Origin: Sarcophilus harrisii
Taxonomy: Eukaryota > Chordata > Mammalia > Dasyuromorphia > Dasyuridae
Direction: 5' to 3'
Length of the DNA stretch: 64,000 nt
Assembly: GCF_902635505.1 (NCBI RefSeq)
Contig: NC_045429.1
Location: 434,337,669-434,401,668 of the forward strand
Part shown: positions 12,725 through 24,185 of the stretch, in pieces
Layout: every line of letters starts with the position of its first letter
Position numbering within the stretch: position 1 is the first letter of the stretch
The notes under the pieces: model-generated
Told to the model about the DNA's origin: nothing
Databases searched by the model: none
Seen by the model: the letters and a program-made list of their open reading frames with translations, nothing else
Translations under genes and position numbers: made by a program

Positions 12725-12925
12725 TTTCAGGTCATGTAAGTTTTCCTTTGCATTTCTGAATTCTTTGTTTTATTGTTTCTTATAACACATATTCTATCTC
12801 ATTCACATACCATAAGTTGTTTAACCATTCCCCAATCAATGGACATCTATTTTGTAATTCTTTGCTACTACTATTGAAAATTCTGCTATATGTTGGTATA
12901 TGTGAATTAATGAATAAATTGATGT
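12725..12925 (-). mobile_element. L1 ORF2/3' UTR fragment (minus)
   Basis: The plus-strand text 'tttcttataacacatattct..cattcacataccataagttgtttaaccattccccaatcaatggacatc' is the complement of the end-of-ORF2 region seen on the plus strand at 6520-6580 (gatgcccatcaataaattgtggtatgtgaatattatgg). Confidence 0.7.
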
Positions 12926-13084
12926 ATCAAAATGCTTTTAGGCACTATTCTAGGACAGAAATACAATGTGAGACAATCCATGTACTCAAAAAGTTTATAT
13001 TCAAATGGGGAGACACCAATTGTCATTATTATTATCACTATAATAATAATTAGTAATACTAGTACTCATACTATTAGAAGTAAT

Positions 13085-13230
13085 GAACATTTTTTCAGGT
13101 CTTTTAAAGTTTGTATAGAGATTCGTAAATATTATTTCACTTTATCCTCATAACAACCCTCAAGTAAACAAAAGGTACATAGTATTCTTTTTCACATTGT
13201 ACAGATGATTGAGCAGAAGGACAATTGGAC
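13085..13230 (-). mobile_element. MIR-like SINE (minus)
   Basis: Text such as 'tatttcactttatcctcataacaaccctc' and 'cacattgtacagatgattgagcagaaggac' fits a MIR tail on the minus strand. Diverged. Confidence 0.5.
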
Positions 13231-15352
13231 AGTGCATTGACTAGAGAACTAAGTCTGGGAAAATTTATTTTCTTGAGTGTAAATCCAACCTCAGATGCTT
13301 ACAATTCTCTTTTTTGTAAAACGGATTGGAAAAAGAAATGGCAAATCATTCTATGATACAATGTGCACCAGGAATGGTAGATATGAAATAGAGTAGAAGA
13401 GCATATGAAAGATCAGTGGAACTCACAATTACCAGTAGAAAGGGAGCATCCCATGAGGCTGGGGAATGCCCTTAGCTAGCAAAGCTAACTGAATTCTGAA
13501 AGGGACTTAGCACCCTAAAAGAGTTCGCTATAAGAAGGAGAAGTGGGATCAGGGATATAGTGGAGGTATGAGAGATACCATGTGTTATAGGGGAGGGTTA
13601 AGAAGAAAGCCACAGAGTGCCTTGGCTGACTGACCCAAAGGAGGACAGTTATGAAACCATGCCATAAGTTGTTTTACAGGGAAAATTTAGCCTAAGAGAC
13701 TTGACTTGACTTGGATTTTTGACTGGATTCCCTCCAGAGGGTGGGACCATAGAGCTAAACAGAATTCAATTATTAGAGACTTCTTCTGCCTGAGCTACAG
13801 AATAAAATTTGTTTTTTATCAGTTCTTCAGTTTCTCTTAGCCAACTACACCCTCCATTCCGGACTTTATCAGGACCAAAAAGATGATGCTCCCTGTTAAG
13901 AGGAAACTGCTGAGTCTGGCTTTGGGTGACTCTGAGAAAGTGTTTCCCTTTCAGCATTGAGATGGGTCACTTAAGCACCAAGCCAATGGGATTTTACTTT
14001 CTAAATTGAAAGAACTCAGACCTGAATCGGGAAGTGAGACCCCAAGTTATAGCAAGAGCTGAATTTGCATTTGGCTAGGACTAGCTACTTGTGATTTGTC
14101 TTGAGGCAGCTCCTTAGGAGGCCCTAGGAGATATTGGACTTTTGCAGCTTGACCCATATTCCATTATTTGAGGTTAAAAATAGAAATGATTTAAGAGTAA
14201 GGAGGGCAGGAGATCTGAAACAAATACTCTTGATACCTTGGGCATCCATGTTGAACATTTACTCTGGGAGTAGCAAAACTGGCTGGAAGCCTTCTGAAGG
14301 AAGTTTCTCTGGGCAGTGATACCTGAAGATGTCTCTACTGGCTTCCCACCTTCCTACAAGTGGGCCTGAGAATGTTAACTCTCATTCAGTAAACACTAAG
14401 CACATCTTTACTATACTTACAGAGATGTGTGGAGTATTCAGGGAGGACCAGCATCTCTGGTGGGAGGGCTACCAAGCCCTTTTTTCGGGACTGCTCATCC
14501 ACCTTTGGGGAACACCTTCACTGAATTCTCACCTAGCTCTAAGAAACTGGAGCAAGTTCACTGGCCACATCCCCATAAAACGGTCTGGACAACAAGCCAA
14601 ACCAGGTGGAAGGTAATCAATGGGTCTCAAACCCTCTAAGAGTTAGGGATGTCGACCCCAAGTACACGAAGACTTTTCCTGGTAGAATTGGCAGTTTATT
14701 CCAATGACCATGGACATCAGTGGTCAGTTCTCTGGAGCATTTAGAGCTTTGTTAGACCCTGGATCCCAAACCCTTACTAATTTTTATCCTGCCACTGGAC
14801 TTTGATGACTGGAACAGTGAGGCTGACAATTTTGTACAACTCTGTCTCATTTAACAACAGTTCATGAGTGGACCAAGACATCCCTCCCAAATAAATGTCA
14901 CTGGTCCTCTTTCAGGATGAAAGATGAACAATAACTGTGCTCAAAGCATTGTGAGAGGATGAGAGGTCTTAGGACCCTAGCTGACTTTCAGAAGCCACTT
15001 AGTCCAACTACCTCATTTTACAGAGGAGGCAACTGAGGAACCAATCTTAAGTATCTTGCTGAATCCTCATAGATGAGATTTGAGTCCGGGTTCCAAGGTC
15101 TTTTTGTGCTCTTTCTATAAATATACTATGAGTATGTTAAGTTGAATGGGATAAAAGTAGAGGCACTCTTTGAGTTGGATAAACAGTAGAAATGACATTG
15201 GGGTATAGCAGAAGGCAGACAGGACCAGGTGAGAAGTTTGAATGCTGTGCCACTGGAGAAATGTCTGAATCTTTATCCTAGAGAAGATTTGGGGGTTGAA
15301 GAACTGTTGTATGATCATAGAGTTATTTGCTTGCTGTGTTTGACGCTGGATA
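13231..15352. other. unassigned region upstream of a solo LTR
   Basis: About 2.1 kb without a recognised gene. A MIR-like tail lies at about 14975-15090. An 'agaataaaatttg' signal at about 13798 could belong to an old LTR. The short frames here (for example 13766-13957 on minus and 14329-14616 on plus) match no family I know. Confidence 0.3.
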
Positions 15353-15895
15353 TGTTAGGGGTCATAGCCACTCCCCCCTTCCTTGCCATTAGGACTGGAA
15401 ATTGAGTTTTATATGCCATTGTGACACAATGAAGGATAGAAAAGAAAAACAACATCCAGGTGCCCATCAGGTACTCTGACTCCTTCCTTGTCCAAAACCT
15501 GGGAATAGAATTATGTTATCTCACCTCCTGCCCAAAAGCCTAAGTTATGCCCTGATTATAGTCCCACTATCCAAGAATAGTCCCCCTCCTTTGTCTGACA
15601 GGGTCTGAATCACAATCCCCAAAGCTGTAAATACCAAGTTAACTCCCTTTCCCTACTCTTTCTCTATGAAGTAAAGATAACAACTGCTACAAAATGTTAG
15701 ACTAATTGCATTCTCAGCTTCTGTATCCTGCTTGCAAACCCTAGTTAGCTAAAACCCTATATAAGTTCCCTGCCTCAGTTCCTCTGGGCTGAAATGCTTT
15801 GGACAAGAGTCCCATTTTGGTTGGCTAGCCTAAACTCTCCACATTAAAAGATTAAGAACCAATCTCTGTCTTGCCTCAGTTTCTCTGGTATTACA
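15353..15895 (+). mobile_element. probable solo LTR, ERV class I-like
   Basis: Begins TGTTAGGGGTCATAG and ends CTGGTATTACA, the TG...CA form of an LTR. It has a 'ctatataagttccctgcctcagttcc' promoter-like block at about 15755 and an 'attaaa' signal about 90 bp later, both in plus orientation. I could not find a convincing target duplication, and no internal region is recognised beside it. Confidence 0.65.
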
Positions 15896-16134
15896 ATAGC
15901 ATCTATTGAGCCACAATTTAAAGAAAGAAAGGAAGGGAATCCTATATAAAGCAGAGAGAGTGGTGGGGGAGTACATTATCAGGCATGAAGTAGGGTCAGT
16001 GCAAAGCCATGTCCACAGAAATGGAGTGTCATGTGTTAGAAAGAGAGAAGAGGCCAGTTTGGTTGGACTGGAGAGTGCATGGCTGATCAGGAGGAAAGCA
16101 TAAGGAAGGGGGGATGGCTATGACCCCCAACATA

Positions 16135-16245
16135 TCTAGCACCCAACAGTATCATGGACCCTTAGTCTGGTGAGATCTATGAGCCCTTTCTTAATATAAT
16201 GGTTTTAAATGCACAAAACAAAATACACATCATTACAAAGGAAAC
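16135..16245 (+). mobile_element. hAT non-autonomous fragment
   Basis: The text 'atggacccttagtctggtgagatctatgagcccttt' and 'ttttaaatgcacaaaacaaaatacac' belongs to the same family as 41665-41984 and 42003-42190. It is cut on the right by an ATCT microsatellite. Confidence 0.55.
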
Positions 16246-16246
16246 C

Positions 16247-16247
16247 G

Positions 16248-16302
<55 letters not shown>

Positions 16303-16303
16303 G
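16247..16303 (+). repeat. (ATCT)n microsatellite
   Basis: About 14 tandem ATCT units, nearly perfect. Confidence 0.97.
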
Positions 16304-16319
16304 CTTTCCTAGAGGGTGT

Positions 16320-16765
16320 ATGTAGGTGTTGCAGTGGATAAGGCACCCACCCTGGAGTCAGGAAGAAGTTCTGAATTCAAATGTGGTCTCAGACACTCAA
16401 TAACTATGTGATCCTGGGCAAATCACTTGGATTCTATTTACCTTAATCCATTGATTGGAAAGGAAATGGCAAACTACTCCAGAATCTTTACCAAGAAAAC
16501 CCCATGGACAGTATGGTCTATATGCAGGGGTCCTCAAACTACGGCCCGTGGGCCAGATGAGGCAGCTGAGGACGATTATCCCCCTCACCCAGTGCTATGA
16601 AGTTTCTTTATTTAAAGGCCCACAAAACAAAGGTTTTGTTTTTTACTATAGTCCGGCCCTCCAGCAGTCTGAGGGAGAGTGAACTGGCCCCCTATTTAAA
16701 AAGTTTGAGGACCCCTGCTAGGATCACAAAGAGTTGGAAAGGACTTAACAATAACATTCCCAGTG
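16320..16765 (+). mobile_element. tRNA-type SINE split by a hAT element
   Basis: The left part runs from 'gttgcagtggataaggcacccaccctggagtcagg' to 'gaccatggacagtatggtctatat'-type text at 16524. The right part resumes at 'aggatcacaaagagttggaaaggactt'. The order matches the uninterrupted SINE at 54385-54640. Confidence 0.8.
16525..16717 (+). mobile_element. short non-autonomous hAT transposon
   Basis: 193 bp with perfect 16-bp terminal inverted repeats (CAGGGGTCCTCAAACT and its complement). The first bases continue ACGGCCCGTGGGCCAG, typical of hAT-Charlie-type elements found in mammals. No transposase. It sits inside a SINE, so it inserted after that SINE. Confidence 0.85.
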
Positions 16766-16849
16766 TGGCTATCATAGCTCTTTGTACAGTGTAGGATATC
16801 AAATAAAAATGGTCACATTCTCTTTGTTGAGGTTCAAAAAGGACCCCAA

Positions 16850-17600
16850 AAGTTTGGTGTTAGCAGACTGGTGTTGTGTGGTATCTCAAAAGAATTTGCA
16901 GGCTTGAATCCATGTGCAAGTGAAGGGGCAAAGTCTATTGTGTTTGTAATGCCAATTGAAGGGGACTAAGTTCTAAAAGAATTTAGCAAAGAACCAGGAA
17001 CAAGGAGACAAATTTTGTCACTTAATGTCACCGAAATGCTAATTTTATGGCCCAGGGATAGAACTGGGGGAAGAGTGGCTAGCAGATTATATATCTGACC
17101 CGTCAGCAATATTTGTAGCACTTTTCTAAGGCCAGAAGATCTTAGAATCTGGACAGACAGATTGTTAGAACAATAGCACTCTAAGGTCAGAGGGCCTCAG
17201 GATCCCTAATATATCTTCCCTAAAGTCTAAGGGAAGAAATAGTATTATATTCCCAGGCCAGAAGAGTTTTACAATCATTGATGGACAGATTGTTAGAACA
17301 AGAGGACTCTAAGGTGGGGAGGGGACCTCAAAAGCAAAAAGACTTTACAATCATTGACAGTGGGGGAGGAAGCCTTCTTACTGCTCTTTCTCCTAGAAGC
17401 TATAATTCATCATCTTCACAAATCACTGAAAAAGTGAGCCACTCCCACAGCGGTTACAGAGAAAAAGAAAATAATTGGTGGGGGATGGAGATAAGCAAGG
17501 GAGGGAACAGCTCACAAAGGCAAAACTCAATATATGGTCACCACCATATTAATGTCTTTCCTTTGTCTGGAGAGTCCCATCCATTTCTCTATTAGGATTC
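16850..17600 (-). mobile_element. LTR, minus orientation (pair member A)
   Basis: Matches the reverse complement of 18935-19500 in long blocks: 'ctcaaaagaatttgcaggcttgaa', 'gaaggggcaaagt', 'ccagaagatcttagaatc', 'gacagattgttagaacaa', 'agagggcctcaggatc', 'taagggaagaaata'. The block with 'ccagaag...cagattgttagaacaa...cctcaggatc' recurs in tandem inside the LTR. The end coordinates are approximate. Confidence 0.65.
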
Positions 17601-18194
17601 ATTATCATTTATAAAGGGTCAGAAATTTGAAATAAAAATAGTCAGGAGTTGAGTGAGCTAGACTTAGAGAAAGTCTAGTAACTAGGTTTATTCTTGTACC
17701 TCCCAAAGGAAATGGAAATCTTCACCTCCTGACCTAATCCCCTTGACACCTCTCAGTCCAGATATTTTTAGTTCCAGGAAGCAGTGACTACAAGTGAGAT
17801 TTTAGCAGCTCTCAAGGGATTGATAGCTCTTAACCTTGCTTCTTATCATGGACTTTGACCTTGAAAATAGAGTCAGGCTCACTACCATCTAAAGTGGATG
17901 AGGAGTGGGAAAGTGACCCAGTGATCCAGCCTGGGTACTGAAATGGGGAGGAGGCTGGGTTTCTTTCCCCTATTGGTTATGGAAGCCAGATTGCATAACA
18001 CTACTGGCAGAAACACATATGGTGTTTAAAAAGAAAGAGGAGGAAACAGCTGAGTTGTCGCTTCCTTCATGAATCTTTTTTGATCTCCCTGGTTATTAGT
18101 GATCTTCCCATTGTCCCCAGATAAATAAAAGTATTTATTTCTCTGTAGATGATAGATAGTGGAAAAATATGACCTCATAACCAAGAATATCTGA

Positions 18195-18271
18195 GTTCAA
18201 GAATAATTTGTTATTCAGTGTTTTCAATTGTATCTGACTTCATGATCCCATTTGGGGTTTCTTGGCAAAAA

Positions 18272-18305
<34 letters not shown>

Positions 18306-18445
18306 TATTAGCTGCTTCTTTCTTCAGTTCATTTTACAGATGAGGAAATTGAAGCAAATAGGGTTAAATGAGTTGCCCACAATTGTAAGTTTTTTCTGAC
18401 TCCTAGCCTAGAGCCCTCTCCATTTCACCACCTGGTGGTCCCTTT
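18195..18445 (-). mobile_element. tRNA-type SINE (minus) with internal A/TA expansion
   Basis: Reads 'ttattcagtgttttcaattgtatctgacttcatgatcccatttggggtttcttggca', then a run of A and (TA)n at about 18267-18309, then 'cttcagttcattttacagatgaggaaattgaagcaaat', ending 'caccacctggtggtcc'. The A/TA block has expanded inside the element. Confidence 0.75.
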
Positions 18446-18934
18446 CAGGCTCATACAAACTAATTTTGTGATTTTGGACAAGTCATTTAACCTTTCAACA
18501 TCCTCAATCTCTCTAAGAGAGGTATCTCTCAGATTACAAATTGCCGAAAAGGCATTGATAGAGGGAGTTTCTTCATAGAGATGGGAAGTATCTTTAAAAT
18601 TTCTCATTTTGTTGAAGGTCCTCATAGAAGATGTTTCTCACAGACTTCCTTCAAATTCTCCCCATTTCTACAAACCTCCAACCAAGGAGGTGGCTTTGTT
18701 CGATCACTGATAGAATATTACCTTAACCTTCCTAAGACTCTCTTCCCCCTTCCTATTTCACACGTACAATATCCAAATTTTGTGCCTGAAATGTTCTCCC
18801 TCTCCATCCTGCTCCTTAGTTTCCTCAACTTCCTTTGAGGCATCTCAGATCCCCACTTTTGTCTGAAACCTCCTCCAGCTTCTCAGCTGCTTAGAGTTTT
18901 CCTTTTTGAAATCATTTTTGTTGTTGCTTGGTCA

Positions 18935-19500
18935 TATCATATTCAGCCATTTGGATGGAATACAGCTTCTAGGGGAGACAGCAATAATTTTAAGGTCCTC
19001 TGACCTGAGAGTGCTTCTGTTTTAACAATCTGTCAGTGATTCTAAATCTTCTGGCTTTGGAATCTGTGATCCTGAGGCCCTCTGATCTAAGAATGCTATT
19101 GTTCTGTCAATGATTTTAAGTCTTCTGGCCTAGAAATATAATATTTCTTCCCTTAAACTTTAACAAAAGATATATTAATGATCCTGAGACTCTCTTATTG
19201 TTCTGACAATCTTGTTCATCAGTGATTCCAAAGTCTTCTGGCTTTAGGATAGTCCTAGGTCGATGATAACGAAATTTCTGAGACCACTCCTCAGTTCTAC
19301 CTCTAGGCCATAAAATGAGCATATCAGTGCCAAGAAGAACTGGATAAAGATGTCTCCTTTTTCCAGGTTCCTTCTTTAAAATCTTTGGACTTTAGGCCTG
19401 CTTCAATTGGTGTTGCAATTATAATAAACTTTGCCCCTTGTCTTGGATATGGGTTCAAGCTTGCAAATTCTTTTGAGACACCTCTGCAATCCCCGAGGAA
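18935..19500 (+). mobile_element. LTR, plus orientation (pair member B)
   Basis: Same family as 16850-17600 but inverted relative to it. It has an 'ataataaactttgcccc' poly(A)-type signal at about 19420, followed by 'gggttcaagcttgcaaattcttttgaga'. The internal 'tctggc..ctgaggcc..attgttctg' block is repeated. The outer edges are not defined. Confidence 0.6.
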
Positions 19501-19519
19501 CTGACATTTTAATATATCA

Positions 19520-20355
19520 AGTGCCCTTTCTTCCATGAAGCCTTCCAGGAGTTCCTTGCAGGCAAAGGGGAGAGTGCTGGTTCTGGAATTAATCAGAGGA
19601 TCCTGCCTGACTCATTGAGTGGGTGACTTTTTGAGCAAACAAGAGTCAGACTTGATGGCTTGTGGAGCCTTTCCAAGTCTAAATGTATGTTTTTTCCAAC
19701 TCCTTTCTCCTTTAATGAACTCTCTTGGGTAATTTCAGTTTCTCTAAAACCTCCACTTCCTCATCGCCAAATTGTTTTTATATATGCATGCATTAGCTTC
19801 CTCTCTCCATCAAACTGCAGCTTCCTTAAGTGCAATGAACATAATTTATATTTCTTCTGAATCTCCATTTAGAACAGGACTGGACCCATAGCAGGTGCTC
19901 AGTAATAGAAACCTGTGAGGTGAGTGAGCAGTGAAATCAGCAAAGTCTACACAAACGTCACTCCCTTCTCTCTGTCCACACTGGCTCCTGTTACTGCTTC
20001 CTGTCTACACTTCCCCTTTCTGCCAGGTACACGTCTCACAGGCTTTTTCATTTCTCTCCCAATCTCTCCCTCCAAACTAGGGATGCACTTTTAGAGGGGT
20101 CTAACCCTTTTTGTATAATCTCAGTAGCACAGAAGCAAGGGAACTCGGCACCTGGCTACGCTCTTGCTCAGTTAAAGGGCAAAGATGTCAGATGGCAATC
20201 TGGCACCATACTTATCCCATCCATACTTATCCACATCCATAACTGAATCTGTTCTAAAAAATGGCTTAATCCTGTTTGGGTGCTACTTGCCCATCCCCCC
20301 CAACAGCTACTTATGCCTCTGCACTTGTAACCCTAGCTTTTGAAAGTGAAACAAG
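19520..20355. other. unassigned spacer
   Basis: A degraded SINE-like tail may lie at about 19570-19690. I see nothing else that I can support. Confidence 0.3.
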
Positions 20356-20379
20356 AGGACATAAGACAGTATGATAATT

Positions 20380-20385
20380 TTTATT
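20380..20385 (-). terminator. AATAAA poly(A) signal on minus strand
   Basis: Lies 208 nt after the stop of the unrecognised minus-strand frame at 20593-20773. Fits a transcript end near 20360. Confidence 0.45.
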
Positions 20386-20592
20386 GGTGTGTTTGGAAAG
20401 GAATTATCAAATGACCATCCCACATACAAATCATACCCCTATGCATATACATAAGACTAAAAGTCCCTCAAACATAACAGCAATAGTTACACAAGTTTAA
20501 CAATTTCCATTCCAAGTCTTAAACACAGCACAGTAATACAGTGAAAATTTTAACAAGTCAACCACTTTCCCACTCCCCCCCATCAGTCCAAA

Positions 20593-20773
20593 TTACATCA
20601 GGAAAAGTGGGCGCAGGCAATGGCTGTCATTTGCTTCTTCAAGCTGGACAGGGACGATGCTAGAGATGATGTTCAGTCCGCGAGGGGGATGGGTCTGTAG
20701 TGTGGCGAGCCGACAAACAAAGGTTTGATCTAGGTCCCAGAAGCAAGTCAATATATCTGCAATTTGACCAAAT
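20593..20773 (-). other. unrecognised open frame after a splice-acceptor-like site
   Basis: On the minus strand a pyrimidine-rich stretch ending TTTATTTCTAG is followed by about 60 open codons ending in TAA at 20595-20593. The frame has good codon variety, several CpG-containing codons and a short acidic segment (VQLEEANDSHC). A poly(A) signal follows. It has no ATG. It could be a terminal exon of the retrovirus-like unit, of a minus-strand transcript begun at its LTR, or a chance frame. I do not recognise the protein. Confidence 0.35.
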
Positions 20774-23548
20774 CTAGAAATAAAAACAAATCTAACAAAG
20801 AAACGTTAGAACAGTCTTGAGATAGAAAGTCCACAAGGACTGCTACAAGATGTGGCCTCTCATTAGTTAAAAACCTTAAAAAAAACTTGAATATCCAAAC
20901 ACAATATCTGGTAATCAATAGATGACCAGACTAAATACTTATTTGCTCAAGTATTTAGGATATAGTGATTACACATAACCAGATTGGAAACAGCAAGGTA
21001 TGACATAATTGAATTAACAATTTCTTATTGATCATTATAGAAATCAGTTACAGGAGGGAAAAAATGCAGTGCATATTAACTACAAACCCAAGATATTTAA
21101 AATGTCTGGAACAGTTTAGAGCAGGGAGAATAGAATTCCATGTGACTACCCTTCCCCCAATTCCACAAGGGTGGAGAGCGAAATCACTCCAGGTTAACTA
21201 AATGGCTCCTCTAGCTGAAGTAGCAGCAGTGGGGAGGGGGGCAAGTTTCTTTGTCTCCTTCTGGCCCCATGTGGCCATTATTCCCAATGGACTTCTCCTA
21301 AGCCCAACCTGGCCAGGGATGAAGCTTTCAGAAAAGTCCTTGTTACATACTTAAGGTAAAATTAGAGGCACATGACCTCTTTCAGGCAAGTTAACAGAAC
21401 TTCTTTAACAAGGTATTGTTCCTTTAAGATCTTATACTTAAGGAAAACCAATTCATTTAAATTTGAATCACTTTTAAATTTAATCAAATGTTTTCACCGC
21501 TGGGTTCAGTATTAAATAACAATTAATTTGTCATTGTTTTAAATTTAAAGAGTTTAAGTTCAAAACAGACAAATTACATAAATTTCAAAAATCAATAGAA
21601 CACAGAGACAATAGATGCCAATAACATACAAAATACAGAACACTGATACACTTAGACCTAAATTAAAACATTCATAGGAAAAATTAAAAAAAACAAATTT
21701 TTAAAAAATTTGTAGAAGCCCCGGGATGAAAAGCCGAGGGGCCGGATTATTTCTAACACAGGATGACCCAAATAGGGAAACTGAGTCCCATTTTTCAAAT
21801 GTATATATTTCCCTGATGGAAAAGTGGAGGACCTCTAGAAAAAAGGAGGGGCCTTTGTCTCTGGAAAAGGGTTGAAGAAAAGAGTTTCCTGAAACATCTG
21901 TCCAGGAAAAGAGTTTTAGGGGGAGTGTCTAGATTGCAACAAGTCTTGTTTTCCAACCGACCTCCCTCAATTCTTTTTAGAGACAGAGGCACACTTCCCT
22001 AAAGTTTGCCAGAGCCCCAAGAGTCAAACAACGATGCAGTCTTATGACTGCAGTGTCCACCACAAGATAAGGAAAAAAGCTTTTACCTTGTCCAAAACCA
22101 TCAACCCAGTAGCACCTCCCCGCCCAGTGGCCACTATCAACCAAGCAAATGGCAAAAAGGGACCCAAGTGACATCCGATCCGGTAATTCACTAATCAACC
22201 AAACCAACGACCCCAAGAAAAGGGACCCAAAAGTGACACCCCTGAATTAAAACAAACCCCGTCCCCAAGAAAAGGGCACCCAAAAGTGAACCTCCGAATT
22301 ATAAACCTATTCCGGCAAAAGGGTTTTCACCTCAGGTAAGGGAAATTTTCTTTTCCTGGGCTCTAAAAAAATCCGCCCGGGACCCTCCAAAAAAGTTAAA
22401 AACCCCAAAACAGAGGGAAACTCATTTAATTTATTTTTATTAAATTTGGGAGAAATTAATAAAAGAAACTAAACAAAAGGTTGGAACCATTTAATAGTTT
22501 ATTAAATAAAAATATGGGACAATGGACCAGGGTGGGGATATCTCCAAAGGGTTAGACCTTACTAGACATAACCTTTATTAACATTAAAGGACTTCAAACC
22601 TTTGGGGTAGTATAGATGGAGACTGAATTTAAACATTAAAATGTCTTTAACATTTTACCAACTTTAAAGGGGCCCCATCCTTGGCGAAAAAATAGGACAA
22701 AGGAGGAACGTCCCCCTTTCCAAAATAAGCCCCAAGCTGGGAGGGAGACAACCAAACCCTCACCCCCAAATCAGGGACCTTTTTCCCCCTCCCCCCTCGT
22801 GACTAAAGCCTGACCATTGAAACCCATTGCATTTAAAAGTGGAGGGAAAAGGCTCAAACACAGCCCTCTTACATTTCGTTTTCCCCAGAACAAGTCAAAG
22901 AGGCACTGGCCTCCCGAGAAGGATGGGGCCCCCAGAATGGCCATTGTCTCCTTGGTCTTGGGGGGGAAAGGACACTTTTCTCGTTCCGAGTCCCTGCCGG
23001 AGCAGGGTTTAGTGATGAAAAAGATTAAAAATTTTGAGATGCAAAGGAAGGTTTGTCTTCGAAAGGACTGACAGGGGAGTTTCTTGAAAGAATCTCTCCA
23101 GGAAAGATTTTAGAGGCAGGGAATGTTAGATTTGGGAAGGTAAAACTTTTATTTTTAAACCTTCAGCCTCTCTCATATCTCTTAGAGACAGAGAACACCA
23201 AAGGTTTTGTCAAACCCGCAATTCCTCAAGAATTGTGCCAACAATTTCCCACCACGACCAAACCCTGGGGCGTTTCCCTAAGATTGGAAAGAAAAGTCTT
23301 TTACCTTGTCCAGAGTTCCAGATTGCCTGGTCAGAATAGAGGCCTTTTTTCACCTGAAAGTCAAATAGGGTGAGGCGGAACGCAGATATTCTCCCCACTA
23401 CCTTTAGAGAGAGAGAAGAAAGAAAGAACGCAGATTCTTCCCAGAAGAATACTGCCTGAACAGCTCAAAACCCAGATTGTTCTGAGTGTCCCCAAAAGGT
23501 TGGGGTTCGGTTTGGTTGCCAAATTATCTAGCTTCCGGTGTTCGTTTC

Positions 23549-23560
23549 GTCAGGGAACCA
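23549..23560 (-). other. primer-binding-like site, tRNA-Glu type
   Basis: The minus strand reads TGGTTCCCTGAC two bases inside the LTR end. This equals the complement of the 3' end of tRNA-Glu (known PBS start TGGTTCCCTGACCGG), then diverges. The position and spacing are as expected for a retroviral 5' LTR. Confidence 0.6.
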
Positions 23561-23562
23561 AA

Positions 23563-24185
23563 TGTTGAGGTATAGACCATGTGTTGAGGTCTAGATTTGG
23601 GGTACCTAAATGAAATTAGGGTTTAGTTAAGGGCTAGTGGCAGGTTGCGGGTACAGGGAGTCAAACAGAGCTCCCCTGCAACCCCTTTGGATTCGGCGCA
23701 AGGATACAGCGGTATATGAGGTCTAGTAAAGGCGCCGAATTCCCAATAAAAGCGTTTATTGGCCCAGAGAGCTAGATTGATAAAAGAGGTTTATTATTGA
23801 GTTTAGAAGTAGGAGATAGGTGAAGGTAGAGATAAGGAGGGCACTGGACAGAGGGTCCAGTGGACAGAGCGTCCTCACATGGCTACCATGTTTGGAATCT
23901 CTGCAAAGACGGGGTGTAGCCCCAAAGTTGGCTCAGATCCGGGTGGGGCTGGGACAGGTCCGGATCTTCTGTTGGAATTCAAAGGGACCAGGATTTGTGA
24001 GTCAAAGGGTAATTTACATTAACTGGGGGGGGGGGGGGTTGGGAATGAAAGATTGGAATCTTTCCCTCATCATTCTCAGTCTCTGGAAATGACCTTGTAT
24101 CTATGAACATAAATATAGGAAATATTGGGTATATAGGTAGATCTTCTCTTGGGGTAGAATGGAAAGCATAATGCCCTTCTACAGA
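23563..24185 (-). mobile_element. LTR of retrovirus-like element (minus orientation)
   Basis: The 3' edge (plus 23563, TGTTGAGG) is the CA end of the LTR in minus sense. AATAAA signals on minus lie at 23755-23760 and 23790-23795. A C-run on the minus strand (G14 on plus at 24025-24038) lies in the U3-like part. The far edge near 24182 (minus TGTAGAAGGG) is inferred from the TG rule only. The LTR points away from LGALS9. Confidence 0.6.

Larger units (their letters stand above)
20360..23562 (-). mobile_element. retrovirus-like internal region (minus), fossil
   Basis: Lies directly inside the LTR at 23563-24185, next to a primer-binding-like site. It contains direct internal repeats: 21770-22100 resembles 23050-23310, sharing 'ctccaggaaa', 'tagagacagag' and 'cttttaccttgtcca'. 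It also has a short tandem repeat of about 55-60 bp at 22150-22310 ('aaaagggacccaaaagtgac'). CpG dinucleotides are unusually well kept, suggesting a younger age than other repeats here. No gag, pol or env that I can name. No matching second LTR was found at the low-coordinate end. Broken or partial; it could also include non-viral sequence at the low end. Confidence 0.5.

Noticed and set aside
14670-14810. Aspartic-protease-like string (RALLDPGSQ) upstream of the LTR at 15353
   Set aside because: Nine residues are not enough to call a retroviral protease, and no further viral domain is visible around it.
1-20300. Expected KSR1 3' exons upstream of LGALS9
   Set aside because: KSR1 neighbours LGALS9 in human, but no kinase-domain exon or other conserved exon is visible here. 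It may lie further left.
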